Positions 10,456 to 19,198 of a stretch of DNA of 24,884 bases are shown in pieces. The notes beneath the pieces were generated by a model. It was not told the DNA's origin. It saw only the letters and a program-made list of their open reading frames with translations, and made no database searches. The translations under genes and the position numbers were made by a program. Source of the DNA: Gnetum montanum. Taxonomy: Eukaryota > Streptophyta > Gnetopsida > Gnetales > Gnetaceae. The stretch covers positions 1 through 24,884 of the forward strand of contig MNCI01001443.1 in NCBI GenBank assembly GCA_015680685.1. The letters run 5' to 3'. Numbering within the stretch: position 1 is the first letter of the stretch; each line of letters begins with the position of its first letter.

Positions 10456-11578
10456 TGAAACACTTAAATTTCTAGGATACAGTTGGAACCAACTGTGTGA
10501 CCTGTAAACAAGAAATTGCATGATGTAATGAACTAAGCAATGCTTGATTGACCAACTACACCAAATGCATTTGTGAGCAATATCTATAGTAATGCAATAT
10601 CAGCAAATTTAGGCAAAAATGAAAAATATCTATAGCCCCAAATATATTAAGCTAAAATCAAACACTTTAATGTAAACATTACAGACATAAATTTCTAGGT
10701 TCTAGGATACTGAACCAACTATGACCTGTAAACAAGAAATTGCATGAGTAATGAACTAAGCAATGCTTGATTGACCAACTACACCAAATGCATTTGTGAG
10801 CAATATCAGTAGTAATGCAATATCAACAATTTTAGGAAAAAATGAAAAATACATGATAGCTCCAAATATATTAAGCTAAAATCAAACACCTTAATGTAAA
10901 CATTATAATTTCTAGGATACAACTTGAACCAACTGTGATTTGTAAACAAGAAATTGCATGATGTAATGAACTAAGCAATGCTTGATTGACCAACTACACC
11001 AAATGCATTTGTGAGCAATATTAGTAGTAATGCAATATCAGCAACGTTAGGAAAAAATGAAAAATACATGATATCCCCAAATATATTCAGTTAAAATCAA
11101 ACACTTTAATGTAAACATTAAAGACAAATTTCTAGGATAGAACTTGAACCAACTGTGATTTGAAAACAAGAAATTGCATGATGTAATGATCTAAGCAATG
11201 CTTGATTGACCAACTACACCAAATGCATTTGTGAGCAATATTAGTAGTAATGCAATATCAGCAAATTTAAAAAAAAATGAAAAATACATGATAGCCCCAA
11301 ATACATTAAGCTAAAATCAAACACCTTAATGTAAACATTACAAACATAAATTTCTAGGATACAACTTGAACCAATTGTGTGACCTATAAACAAGAAATTG
11401 CATGATGTAATAAACTAAGCAATGCTTGATTGACCAGCTACACCAAATGCATTTGTGAGCAATATCAGTAGTAATGCAATGTCAGCAAATTTAGGAAAAA
11501 ATGAAAAATATATGATAGCCCCAAATATATTCAACTAAAATCAAACACTTTAATGTAAACATTACAGACATAAATTCA
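10456..11578. repeat. Five-unit tandem repeat of about 220 bp
   Basis: A minisatellite-like array of five units. The anchor word AGAAATTGCATGA occurs at 10511, 10735, 10949, 11169 and 11393, giving periods of 224, 214, 220 and 224 bases. Each unit holds, in order, TTTCTAGGATAC, GAACCAACTGTG, CAATGCTTGATTGACCA(A/G)CTAC, CCAAATGCATTTGTGAGCAAT, TAGTAATGCAAT and TAATGTAAACATTA. The units differ from each other by scattered substitutions and small indels, so the array is neither brand new nor heavily decayed. It ends about 200 bases past the stop codon of the kinase pseudogene (which reads toward it). No open reading frame runs through the units. Confidence 0.95.
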
Positions 11579-11778
11579 AGCAAAATGTTATTCAAGTTTA
11601 ATAATAAATTGCGTATAAAAATTTGCAGTTTATTTGAGAACCTAAGAACCTAGACATTATCAAAGTGTGGATATTTCATACTCTCTCCAGTGTCTTCTTG
11701 CACGGTAATTTCTTAAGTATGACATATATACCAAACATGTAAGCTTGGGGTTCATGTGTCTTATTTCTTTTAGTGTAA

Positions 11779-12118
11779 TTACCTTGGCTCAATATCAGAT
11801 ATTGAAATAGTTGCATCTAAGACATGCTGCATACTTGGCCTTGGATTTGTTAAAGTTGAATATTCTGATGTAGACCATTGAGTGCTTTCAACATTTTGGT
11901 TGCTAATCACAAATGCAGGTTGTGTTGGAGTTGGCAGAGTGACTGAGGTGCTTGAAAGCATGAGCAGACTATTGACATTGGAGGTCTTAAAGATGGATAA
12001 ACTTGTGTACATAAAAGTGCAACGTGAATGCACCTTATGACCTCTTCCATACTGCCTATTGCCTTCACAACCTCATCAACTATCATTGAAATCTTCCCTT
12101 CTTGGTATAGATTCCATG
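11779..12118 (-). pseudogene. CRK exon 6 relic: kinase C-lobe end and tail
   Basis: Encodes AWNLYQEGK, a Val-Asp-Glu segment, MEEVIRCIHVALLCTQVYPS and LRPPMSIV, the standard last kinase subdomain (RCIHVGLLCTQ-x-x-P-x-x-RPPM). Near 11968 one base is missing; the tail continues in the next frame as LLMLSSTSVTLPTPTQPAFV, typical of CRKs, and ends at TAA 11779-11781. The acceptor AG lies at 12119-12120; the join to exon 5 is off by one base from the expected phase, so the border or the exon 5 end has eroded. The last frame (from 12033) appears open but is only the tail. Confidence 0.88.
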
Positions 12119-12233
12119 CTTGATGAGATCAGGTTAAAGCCATGCCAATTAAAAACTTGAAAGATATTCCTATTAATTTTTATCACTTGAAAACAAATGG
12201 AGAAAAGAAATAACCATGAGTTAAACAACCTAC

Positions 12234-12384
12234 CTATCCTAAAAGGCTTGAAACAGTCATGTTAGTGTGAAATTCACTGTTTCTTTTTCTAGTTATGATT
12301 TCTACAATAGGAACACCAAAGCTGTATACATCTGATTTGCTTGATAGTTGACCTTGCATTACGTACTCTAGAGCCATGTATCCA
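12234..12384 (-). pseudogene. CRK exon 5 relic: activation segment end, subdomains VIII-IX
   Basis: Begins after a CATCAG acceptor with [20 protein letters not shown], then [14 protein letters not shown] has become ALE (CTA at 12369-12371), losing the Pro; the structural Asp of SDVYSFGV is kept. It ends LLG-TAG before a GTAGGT donor; functional genes usually end LLEW here, so TAG at 12234-12236 probably derives from TGG. Confidence 0.88.
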
Positions 12385-12431
12385 CTGATGAAATAGAAAA
12401 ATTCTTAAATTTAAAATCAATTGAATGATGT

Positions 12432-12525
12432 AATATTAAAATTACTTACTAAGTTCCAGCAACTCTTATTTGAATGTNCAATATTAAAATTACTTACTAA
12501 GTTCCAGCAACTCTTATTTGAATGT
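12432..12525. repeat. Exact 46-bp duplication around an N
   Basis: The 46 bases at 12432-12477 and 12480-12525 are identical, separated by the bases NC. They cover the end of CRK exon 4 and its splice donor. An exact duplicate touching an N is the pattern left when two overlapping contig ends are joined without merging, so this is more likely an assembly artefact than biology. Confidence 0.93.
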
Positions 12526-12732
12526 GACTTTGATCTTCTTGGAAGAGCCTTGCTAACCCAAAATCTGCAAGCTTGGCATCATATTTCTCATCCAATAAAA
12601 TATTATTTGCTTTGATATCTCAGTGGATAATTCTTATTTTGCTGTCCTCATGTAAATACTTAAGCCCCTTAGCTGTCCCTAAGATTATGTTGTATCGTTT
12701 TTCCCAATTTAGAAACTTTGCTTGTTGGGGAT
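12498..12732 (-). pseudogene. CRK exon 4 relic: catalytic loop with a stop in HRD
   Basis: Starts after an ACAG acceptor (AG at 12733-12734) and ends at a GTAAGT donor (12492-12497). It encodes [31 protein letters not shown], then a TGA stop at 12620-12622 where the HRD Arg belongs (CGA in functional genes), then [20 protein letters not shown] and GLARLF. The catalytic Asp, the [10 protein letters not shown] loop and DFG are otherwise kept, so a single C-to-T change explains the stop. The exon end lies in the duplicated 46-bp segment beside the N at 12478. Confidence 0.93.
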
Positions 12733-12848
12733 CTGTATTAAACGTTACAATAAATGACATAGAAAAAGTAAAACTGTTGATTAGCAAACTCTCAAATTAA
12801 AAAAATTATGGCATGTCTTCTAGTACTTGAAGAATATTGAAAAATTAC

Positions 12849-13049
12849 CTAAAAGAATCTTGTCCAGACCCCCATTTGGTAAGAACTCATACACTAGGAT
12901 CATGTGAGAGCCTTCTGTCCAGCAACCAACCAAGTTTACGAGGTTCCGATGTTGAATTTTGGTAAGAAGATTGATTTCATCCATGAATTCTTGTCTTCCA
13001 CAAGTCGATTGCAGGAATAGTCTTTTTGCAGCTACTACTTTTCCATTGC
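12849..13049 (-). pseudogene. CRK exon 3 relic: kinase N-lobe
   Basis: Starts after a CACAG acceptor and ends at a GTAATT donor (GT at 12847-12848). It encodes GNGKVVAAKRL (with the ATP-binding Lys; Ala replaces the usual Val of VAVK), EFMDEINLLTKIQHRNLVNL (with the alpha-C Glu), GCWTEGSHMILVYEFLPNGG and LDKILL. This exon alone is intact in frame, 201 bases long. Joining to exon 4 restores LLDPQQ, as in functional CRKs. Confidence 0.92.
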
Positions 13050-13174
13050 CTGTGAGTAAATTTTGCCAGTAAATTTCATTGTCTGCTAAAAATATTGTTA
13101 CTGGATACGTAAATGATATCATGGGCTCCACATAATTTGTAAACGACAAAAATGGAAAATTAAATTTAGATGAC

Positions 13175-13438
13175 CTTGTAAACTACACCAAGTCCTCCGT
13201 CTCCCACTTTAAGGTTTTCATCAAAATTATTGGTCGCAGCCTTCAACGTCTCCATGTTAAACATGGTCATTTCATACTCATTTTCCAAATTATCCTGTGT
13301 CTCCTTCATGGCCCCTGTTTCAAGAGTTGTTCTTCTCCTACTTCTGTACGCTAAGAAAACAGCCCAGCAAAAGCAAAACTACTAACAGAGATCCAACCGT
13401 GGCCAATATAATCACTGCCAACTTAGAAAGGTGTTTGT
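13175..13438 (-). pseudogene. CRK exon 2 relic: transmembrane and start of kinase
   Basis: Begins after a CAG acceptor (13439-13441) with KHLSKLAVIILATVG and a hydrophobic run (SLLVVLLLLGC), the single transmembrane helix. Near 13351 one extra base breaks the frame. In the other frame the basic juxtamembrane stop-transfer YRSRRR is followed by MFNMETLKAATNNF and VGDGGLGVVYK, the ATP-binding glycine loop. It ends at a GT donor (13173-13174), the standard CRK intron position right after GxVYK. The loop has Gly-Leu-Gly where Gly-Phe-Gly is usual. Confidence 0.9.
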
Positions 13439-13536
13439 CTGCCAATCAGCAGGTTACAAAACTCAACATCTATTCTATGAAATCGTGGAAAAAGTTGTAC
13501 TGACAGAGAGTATGGAATAATAATAGCTATACTTAC

Positions 13537-14366
13537 TTGAACTATGCTGTGGGGTTTTGGGCCGTGGGGGTGGAAGCTGTGAGGTTTCGGGCGTGGGGGT
13601 GGAGCATGTAAAGGGGCAGGCGGAGAAGGAGTTGCAGTGAAGAAAGGGTAGATCTCATACCTAACCAAACGGCTACCTGCCACGGTTCTGGCTCCTTGTT
13701 TGCCCATTACATTATGCTGCAACACAATTAAGGCATGGTGAAGACAAGTTCCACAATCCTCTGCGTCCCTCCAGCACTGCACCAATCCATAGATTCTGGT
13801 GTGTTCGGAGACATTAGATCCAAAGGCATAACTAGGGTTGGGTCGTTGCAGAGCTTTTGTAATGAGATCGTTGAGCAACTGGTGAGCTGCCGTATCAAAC
13901 ACAGCCGCATCATCTGGGGCTTTGTATACATTCCACATATACCAAACATCGGTTGTGTCAAGCAAGCCTGTAAAATTGGAGTTGTCAAAGCGAAGGAAGC
14001 AATCATCGAACCAGGCCATTGCGGCAATAGCGTTGGGGCAACTTGCAGGAGTGGAAATGACAGCATCCCGTGCACATTGATTGCACTGACTCGAACTGGT
14101 GCCTGCCTAGCAGCAGGAGCATACGAAGTTTTGTATGCTGAAGAATTTTGGCCAACTCCTCCTCTTGGAGTAGCAGCAGGAGTATACGAAGGTTTGTATT
14201 CTGCAGGCTGCGATGATGAATCTCGCAATTCACCCAAAACCGTCTGTAAATTTTTCTGTGTCACGCGGCCTTTGGTGTAATTTCTTTTATAGTTGCAGCT
14301 GGCAGCTCTAGGATCTGCTGCCCCATAATTTGCACAAGAGAGATTGCAGAGCTTGTGTTCATGGTG
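13537..14366 (-). pseudogene. CRK exon 1 relic: two DUF26 domains
   Basis: Extracellular exon. It opens with HKLCNLSCANYGAADPRAAS and NYKRNYTKG, the usual start of the first DUF26 domain, in one frame. Around 14100 the frame must change to reach CNQCARDAV and WFDDCFLRFDNSNF, the C-x-x-C and CFLRYxNxxF signatures of the same domain. The second domain follows in the new frame (NDLITKALQ; YGLVQCWRDAEDCGTCL; VRYEIYPF). The last conserved Cys before VRYEIYPF is Arg (CGT at 13669-13671, expected TGT). A Pro- and His-rich linker then leads to a GTAAGT donor at 13531-13536. A short in-frame near-repeat (AEYKPSYTPAAT and AYKTSYAPAAR, 63 bases apart) expands the first domain. The signal peptide is missing. 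Confidence 0.9.
14111..14205. repeat. 63-base near-repeat inside CRK exon 1
   Basis: The word AGCAGCAGGAG(C/T)ATACGAAG recurs with a period of 63 bases (14110 and 14173), with about 32 bases well matched in each copy. It adds 21 codons in frame to the first DUF26 domain between VLGELRDSS and the C-x-x-C motif, a span where functional CRKs are normally shorter. Confidence 0.6.
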
Positions 14367-14399
14367 GTGGAGTGTATGAATACATACGGGTTCAGGCTA

Positions 14400-14859
14400 T
14401 ATCATATAACCAGTTAACATTTCAAGAACGAATGGTTCTTAAAAGTGGTCATGTCAGGGTCAATTTCAAGAGGTTTAAAATCTTGTAATTGTCATAATCC
14501 AATACGACCAGACTTTTGACTTGCCCAACCGTATCTTCGTCTGCTCTTACCCAAGTAATACGGCAACAATATAAAAATTTAAAAATCTACATAAAAGTTA
14601 AACAAACCTATTTTTACTCAGTAATTAGTAACTAAATACCAACTCTAATTTTATAGACATGGATGCCTGCACCCCACCTGTGATTACAATGCTTAGCGTG
14701 TTTTCAAAACGTTCCCCAGATCTTTTCAATGCAATTTAAATTACAGAAACACAAAATGCATAAGCTGTTTCCAAAGTGGCTTGTCAGAATCTCTCTACTC
14801 TGTAATTTACATGTTTGATAAGTAGTTTGCAATCTCTCCTCTTTTTTCCCCTAGAATTT
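14400..14859. other. Upstream flank of the CRK pseudogene
   Basis: This DNA lies 5' of the pseudogene on its own strand. It contains TTGAC words (for example at 14514), the core of W-box sites bound by WRKY factors in CRK promoters, but such short words occur by chance and the locus is dead. No signal-peptide exon could be found here. Confidence 0.35.
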
Positions 14860-14971
14860 CTCTTTTGGGTGAACACAATGCAATAGGTTCTCAGTGGTAG
14901 ATTTGCACTTTGCAGCTCTTTTGGGTGAACACAATGCAATAGGTTCTCAGTGGTAGATTTGCACTTTGCAG
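14860..14971. repeat. 56-bp tandem duplication
   Basis: Two adjacent, apparently identical 56-base units (14860-14915 and 14916-14971) beginning CTCTTTTGGGTGAACACAAT and ending in TTTGCACTTTGCAG. Identity points to a recent slippage or duplication. The second unit runs directly into the ghost of CRK exon 1. Confidence 0.93.
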
Positions 14972-15140
14972 CCGGCGCCTATAGAAGCTACTGCCCCATA
15001 ATTTGCAATGAAAGTAACGGACAATTAAAATGCAAGAGATTTCATAGCGTTTGCACATAATGAATCCCATGAATATAAGGTTCAGGTTACAGAGACATGG
15101 TTAAGTGAGTGAGTGATGAATGTGAATCATCATTCAACAT
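14966..15140 (-). pseudogene. Ghost copy of CRK exon 1 start
   Basis: The bases TTGCAGCCGGCGCCTATAGA and CCCCATAATTTGCA repeat those at 14293-14325 in exon 1. On the minus strand one frame reads IANYGAVASIGAGCK, against CANYGAADPRAASCN in exon 1. Further upstream in both copies come CCATGAATA/GTATGAATACA, GGTTCAGG, and CATGTCAAGAA/CATTTCAAGAA. The copy is about 680 bases away from exon 1, in the same orientation, without the rest of the gene. It supports a local tandem duplication of the 5' end of a CRK. Confidence 0.7.
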
Positions 15141-15318
15141 GTCAAGAAACTTGAACGCCTGGCTACTAATCATTTTGAATCTACAGATCAAAAAAATCCG
15201 TGAAGTAAAGGTCAAGGTCATTCGTGCATTGCTGGATGAATGACAGATTTCAGAGACTATAATTCTAGGTACCGATCGTCCAAATTTGCCACTAACCAAA
15301 AGAAATCTAGACATGCTC

Positions 15319-16070
15319 CTACTTTTCACCAGCAAATGAATAACAAAGATGTGATATTTGATGAATAATTTAAAAATTTTAGTTTCAACGATAAATGAAA
15401 AGATTTTGAAACTAAAGCAGCCACTGGGAACAGTGAAATCAGAGACAACAATGAAAAAACAAAGAAACTAGAAACAGAAAACGGACTATTTTTTAACAAC
15501 AATGCAATTGCACTAAATAAAAGTAATTAGGAAAAGGATAACAAAAAGTATGTATCCTATACAAGAGTTTTAAAGAAGGAAAATAAAGTTTTTTTTGTAA
15601 GGGTACAGTTTTGTTGAAATGATGGTAAGAATTTTAGTTTGCATAACAAATGGTTGGAATTGAACTAGATCCTAACTGGTTTTAAATGTCTTACCTCTAA
15701 GTCACCACTTCTCTGGAATAAATCCAACAATTTTTTGAATAATGTATTATTTACCTCGTTGAACAGAGGGTCCCCTTAGATGCGGCCTTGCTGTCTACAC
15801 GTTACCAATGAGAGTACATTCGAACAAGAGAAACAGTCCATTGTAACAGAACAAGAGTACAATTTTTTGAATAATGTATTATTTACCTCGTTGAAAAGAG
15901 GGTCCCCTTAGATGCGGCCTTGCTGTCTAGACGTTACCAATGAGAGTACATTCGAACAAGAGAAACAGTCCATTGTAACAGAACAAACACTGGAGTGAAC
16001 TGGACTGCGCTTTCATACTTTTCCATGAAAGGTGGGAAGCACTAACAGGGTTTCTGCAAGATGGAACGTG
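15319..16070. repeat. Diverged direct repeat, right copy (pair at 9254)
   Basis: Counterpart of the block at 9254-9830, in the same orientation, longer because of an internal 132-bp duplication. It lies upstream of the CRK pseudogene and its exon 1 ghost on the coding strand, which makes a duplicated CRK promoter region a reasonable explanation. The shared stretch ends near AGGTGGGAAGCACTAACAGG at about 16032. No open frame of note. Confidence 0.75.
15729..15986. repeat. 132-bp tandem duplication
   Basis: Unit one (15729-15860) and unit two (15861-15986) share 126 bases with about two differences (GAACAGAG/GAAAAGAG and CTACACG/CTAGACG). They begin AATTTTTTGAATAATGTATT. The left copy of the wider block (9254-9830) has only one such unit, so this duplication happened after the two blocks separated. 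Confidence 0.95.
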
Positions 16071-17366
16071 AAGGAATATCATCAAATTTGATGGTGAGGT
16101 TTTTGTTTGTCATCATGTAATGAGTGATGGCCCGCCGGAGATTTAAGAATACGCAAACAGGTGTTTGACTTTTTGACCTCAAACCCTGTAGACAAGGATA
16201 TCTATGTACACACTTTCTATCCTCATCTTAATGCCAAAAAGTTCAAATGTACCAGAAACTTGTGTCTACATGTATCTCATCCACAAAATTTTTATGAGGT
16301 AGTTTCTGCTGCACAACAGAAACATGCTAAAAATATAATTTATAATATTTATTTGTTATTATCATAGGTTTTTAATTTGGCAAGAAATCACAGATTCAAT
16401 GATAATTCATTGAATTAGAAATTTTGTGGATCAAACTTAACTTAAAAGAATTTTCATAATAAACCTTATTTTTGGAAAAAAATCAATAGATTTAGGTATC
16501 GTTGTTAGGACTTTTAAATATAATTTAGCCCATTTGTAGATTTATCATCATTCTTGAAACATACCGACACAGTGTATTTACCGACTATTTAAACACTAGT
16601 ATTTAACGACATCCTTTTTCCTGTAGGTATAGTTTCCAGTGGCATTCTATATTCCATGAAAGGGAACACAGGCTCTCTCTGTGCGTACGGACAGACGGGT
16701 TGAACAAGAAAGAGACAAGTTACCTTATTTAGCAAGGACTTTGAATGAAGAGCCTGTTTTCTCATTGAATAGCAATATTTAATTGCCAGAACTGCACTTC
16801 GAAAACAAAAAAGAATAATATCTCACTAATGGTGACCGGAACATTTGATGTGGAGCGAAAGATGCATTAATAACAGAGATTTGAAAGATGGAATAACGAT
16901 CGCAAGATCACAAGCCTCGTAAGATACACTAAGGTGACCGATTTTTCATTAAATTCAAGCAGTTGCTTTGCATCATGATCTGATCGTTACTAGACTGTGG
17001 GGTTGGTTGAGTGTTTTCGTTTACCGGCTTATCCCTTAAGGCAAAGTTGAAGTTGATTTGGAGGAAGACTCTTCCATACATACAGCATTGAATAATGCTG
17101 AGCCTTCGTGAAAGGAAACCAACAAAATTCAATGTGTGTACCCTGCTCTTCAGGGTCTGCTGATGGACCTTTCCTATGCGTCATTAGAATCAATTCCGTT
17201 CGCTATTTTGAATTACATTTCCATGCACTTTTTACCTATAATATACTTTTAGGGATACGCATAGAAGCAACGCTACCGAACTACTTGTTAATATATTTTG
17301 TTTTTAAAATTTTATCTTAATGTTTTAAGAGCGGGATTTATTTATAAATAGATGTTTTACTTATGA
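16071..17366. other. Unassigned DNA
   Basis: No gene recognised. Short open frames (16161-16367; 16929-17132 and 17108-17320 on opposite strands) lack known motifs. The word TTCCATGAAAGG occurs at about 16021 and again, with one change, near 16652, hinting at further worn copies of the repeated block. Confidence 0.35.
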
Positions 17367-17756
17367 AGATTTTTTGTTATTCTTGAAAATTTTTGCAACT
17401 CCTGGGACAATTCAAAGAGTTGTGGAATTGCATAGTTTTACAATATTAATCATGGGAAACAAACAACCAATCAATCTTAACACAGCAAGATCATAGGTCA
17501 TCAAACAATATTTTTTATCAAGATTCAGACACTTTGATGCAAAGGTTGTTTTATTTAGCAAGATTCCTTTGCCATTCTTAAAAGTTTTGCAATTCCTCTA
17601 ACAATTTGAAATAATGATTCTTATAATCACATAGTTTTACAACACTAAATCTTGTGAAGCATATGACCAATCAATCTAACACACCAAGATCCAAGGTCAT
17701 CAAGCAATGTTTTTGTCAAGATGCATACACTTTGATACAGAGGCTAGTTTTAAGTT
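17367..17756. repeat. Diverged tandem duplication of about 200 bp
   Basis: Two units with an offset of about 209 bases. Shared words in order: CATAGTTTTACAA (17431 and 17640), GACCAATCAATCT/CAACCAATCAATCT, ACACAGCAAGATC/ACACACCAAGATC, AGGTCATCAA(A/G)CAAT, TCAAGAT and ACACTTTGAT. The units have drifted considerably, so the duplication is old. No coding content. Confidence 0.85.
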
Positions 17757-19198
17757 GAATATTATGCCAAAACAATGATCAAATACAATTAGTTTGATGT
17801 TAGACCAAGTTGCATATTGATTAAACTAGTATTAAGATATCCTTTATCTCATATTGAAAGACCTTCAAAAGACAATGTTGATTCCAACATTCCCATGCTT
17901 GGCATGGGGCCATGGATTTTGAATTTTTCTACCACTAGGGCTTAGATTCCTATGATCATCAATAATAGGTTATTGAGACAACTAATACTTAGGAGCATGA
18001 TGAGACAACTAGTTTATTAGTTATGAGATTTAGTAGACAAGTTACAATAGAAAACTATTGTTAAACCTTTAGTTACCTCAACAAGTTTGCCCATGTAGTT
18101 TGGTTGAATTACCAAGATGTGTTTTATTCATTGTTAAGGTAGAATATATATTGCCATTGCTAAAGCTAATAAGGATTATTATTTTTGTTGTTGTTTTTAT
18201 ATATTTTCTTTTTGTAGCTGATCTAATTTTATTTCCTTTTTATCTATCATAGAAAGAAGTAATTTATTCTTTACTTTTATTTAATTACCAATCATCTTGG
18301 TAAATCTTTGCCTTCTATTTTAATATCCAAAATTATTAACATGTCATTAGCAAAAACAAACTTGGCATTTTCTATCTACACTTTAATTAAAATGTTTTTC
18401 AAACAAAGACCGTAAAACCTTGCAAAAAAAGTAACAAGGCCTTTTAATTTGACCTTCAAAGGTACTTGTGTCAAAGATTTCTTATATAATAGGAAGTAGT
18501 GAAAAGTTTTTAACAAAAGATTAATGTTGCACCATGTTGGGGATGAGCTCTGTGAGAGCGAAGGAATGTTGTCTCTACAGTTTCTATTTTCATGCTAGCA
18601 ATGCAGCAGGGTCTACGTGGCATATTCTATGGAATGATGATTTTTCTTTGCCAGTGAAAGCATAACAAAATTTTCGGCCATGCCATTGTTGATGTCAACC
18701 TTGCCCATGCTAGGCACAAGGCCATGATCAATAGCATTTTACCATTTTCGGCTATCTAAAATGATTTTAAAGAATTGGTTCATGTAACCTTAACATTACT
18801 ATGAGTTAATACACTAGGTAAACTATAAAATATGGGGCTCTGAGAGTTGAATGTGTAACCTACAAAGTTACAAAATCTAACTCTTATCTCTCATTCTCTA
18901 TACTTGCATTTATTTTGTTATTTCTTTCCCTTATAATTATTAAATTTCAATGGTAGTTCTTTGGTTTTCATAACCTAAGATGTCTATAATTATTTTAGTA
19001 CTCATAGAAATTCTATTGCAATTATTGCCTACCTATTTAGATTTCAAATTTTAAAAAGATTAATTATATTTCCAATAAGCACTATGTTTTCTTGCGAGTC
19101 ATTCTAGTGGTCCAGTTTGAGACTTGTCAAGCCAAGTCCAATATTTTCCCCTAGTAATTAATTAGTGATGTATTTTATGTCAACTCATACTTCAATAA
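17757..19198. other. Unassigned DNA with a short dispersed repeat
   Basis: No gene recognised. About 45 bases at 17873-17915 (AATGTTGATTCCAACATTCC, then CCATGCTTGGCATGGGGCCA) recur in altered form at 18683-18727 (TTGTTGATGTCAACCTTGCC, then CATGCTAGGCACAAGGCC). They may be terminal pieces of one unidentified element, but no matching element body was found. The minus strand near 18350 reads FANDMLII, weakly like a reverse transcriptase FADD box. Confidence 0.35.

Larger units (their letters stand above)
11779..14366 (-). pseudogene. Cysteine-rich receptor-like kinase (DUF26/Gnk2) pseudogene
   Basis: Relic of a plant cysteine-rich receptor-like kinase (CRK): a plasma-membrane receptor with two extracellular DUF26/Gnk2 domains, one transmembrane helix and an intracellular Ser/Thr kinase, usually linked to stress and pathogen responses. 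Six exons in the normal order carry the ectodomain (13537-14366), transmembrane and juxtamembrane part (13175-13438), and kinase (13049 to 11779), with GT/AG sites at most borders. It cannot make a receptor: no start or signal peptide (an in-frame TAG at 14397), a frame change near 14100, a frameshift near 13351 after the transmembrane helix, TGA in place of Arg in the kinase HRD motif (12620-12622), APE changed to ALE (12369-12371), TAG at the end of exon 5 (12234-12236), and a frameshift near 11968. Family assignment is firm; the orthologue is not assignable by eye. Confidence 0.93.

Noticed and set aside
10456-11578. Tandem array considered as CRISPR
   Set aside because: Units are about 220 bp and repeated throughout with no unique spacers, and the genome is eukaryotic.
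13735-14280. 181-codon open frame on the plus strand
   Set aside because: It is the antisense shadow of CRK exon 1, whose DUF26 motifs lie on the minus strand.
15087-15335. 82-codon minus-strand frame
   Set aside because: It overlaps the CRK exon 1 ghost and upstream flank and codes no recognised motif.
18320-18365. FANDMLII on the minus strand, like a reverse transcriptase FADD box
   Set aside because: The expected neighbouring motifs (LSPxLF upstream, a conserved Lys downstream) are not found at proper distances, so it is probably chance.
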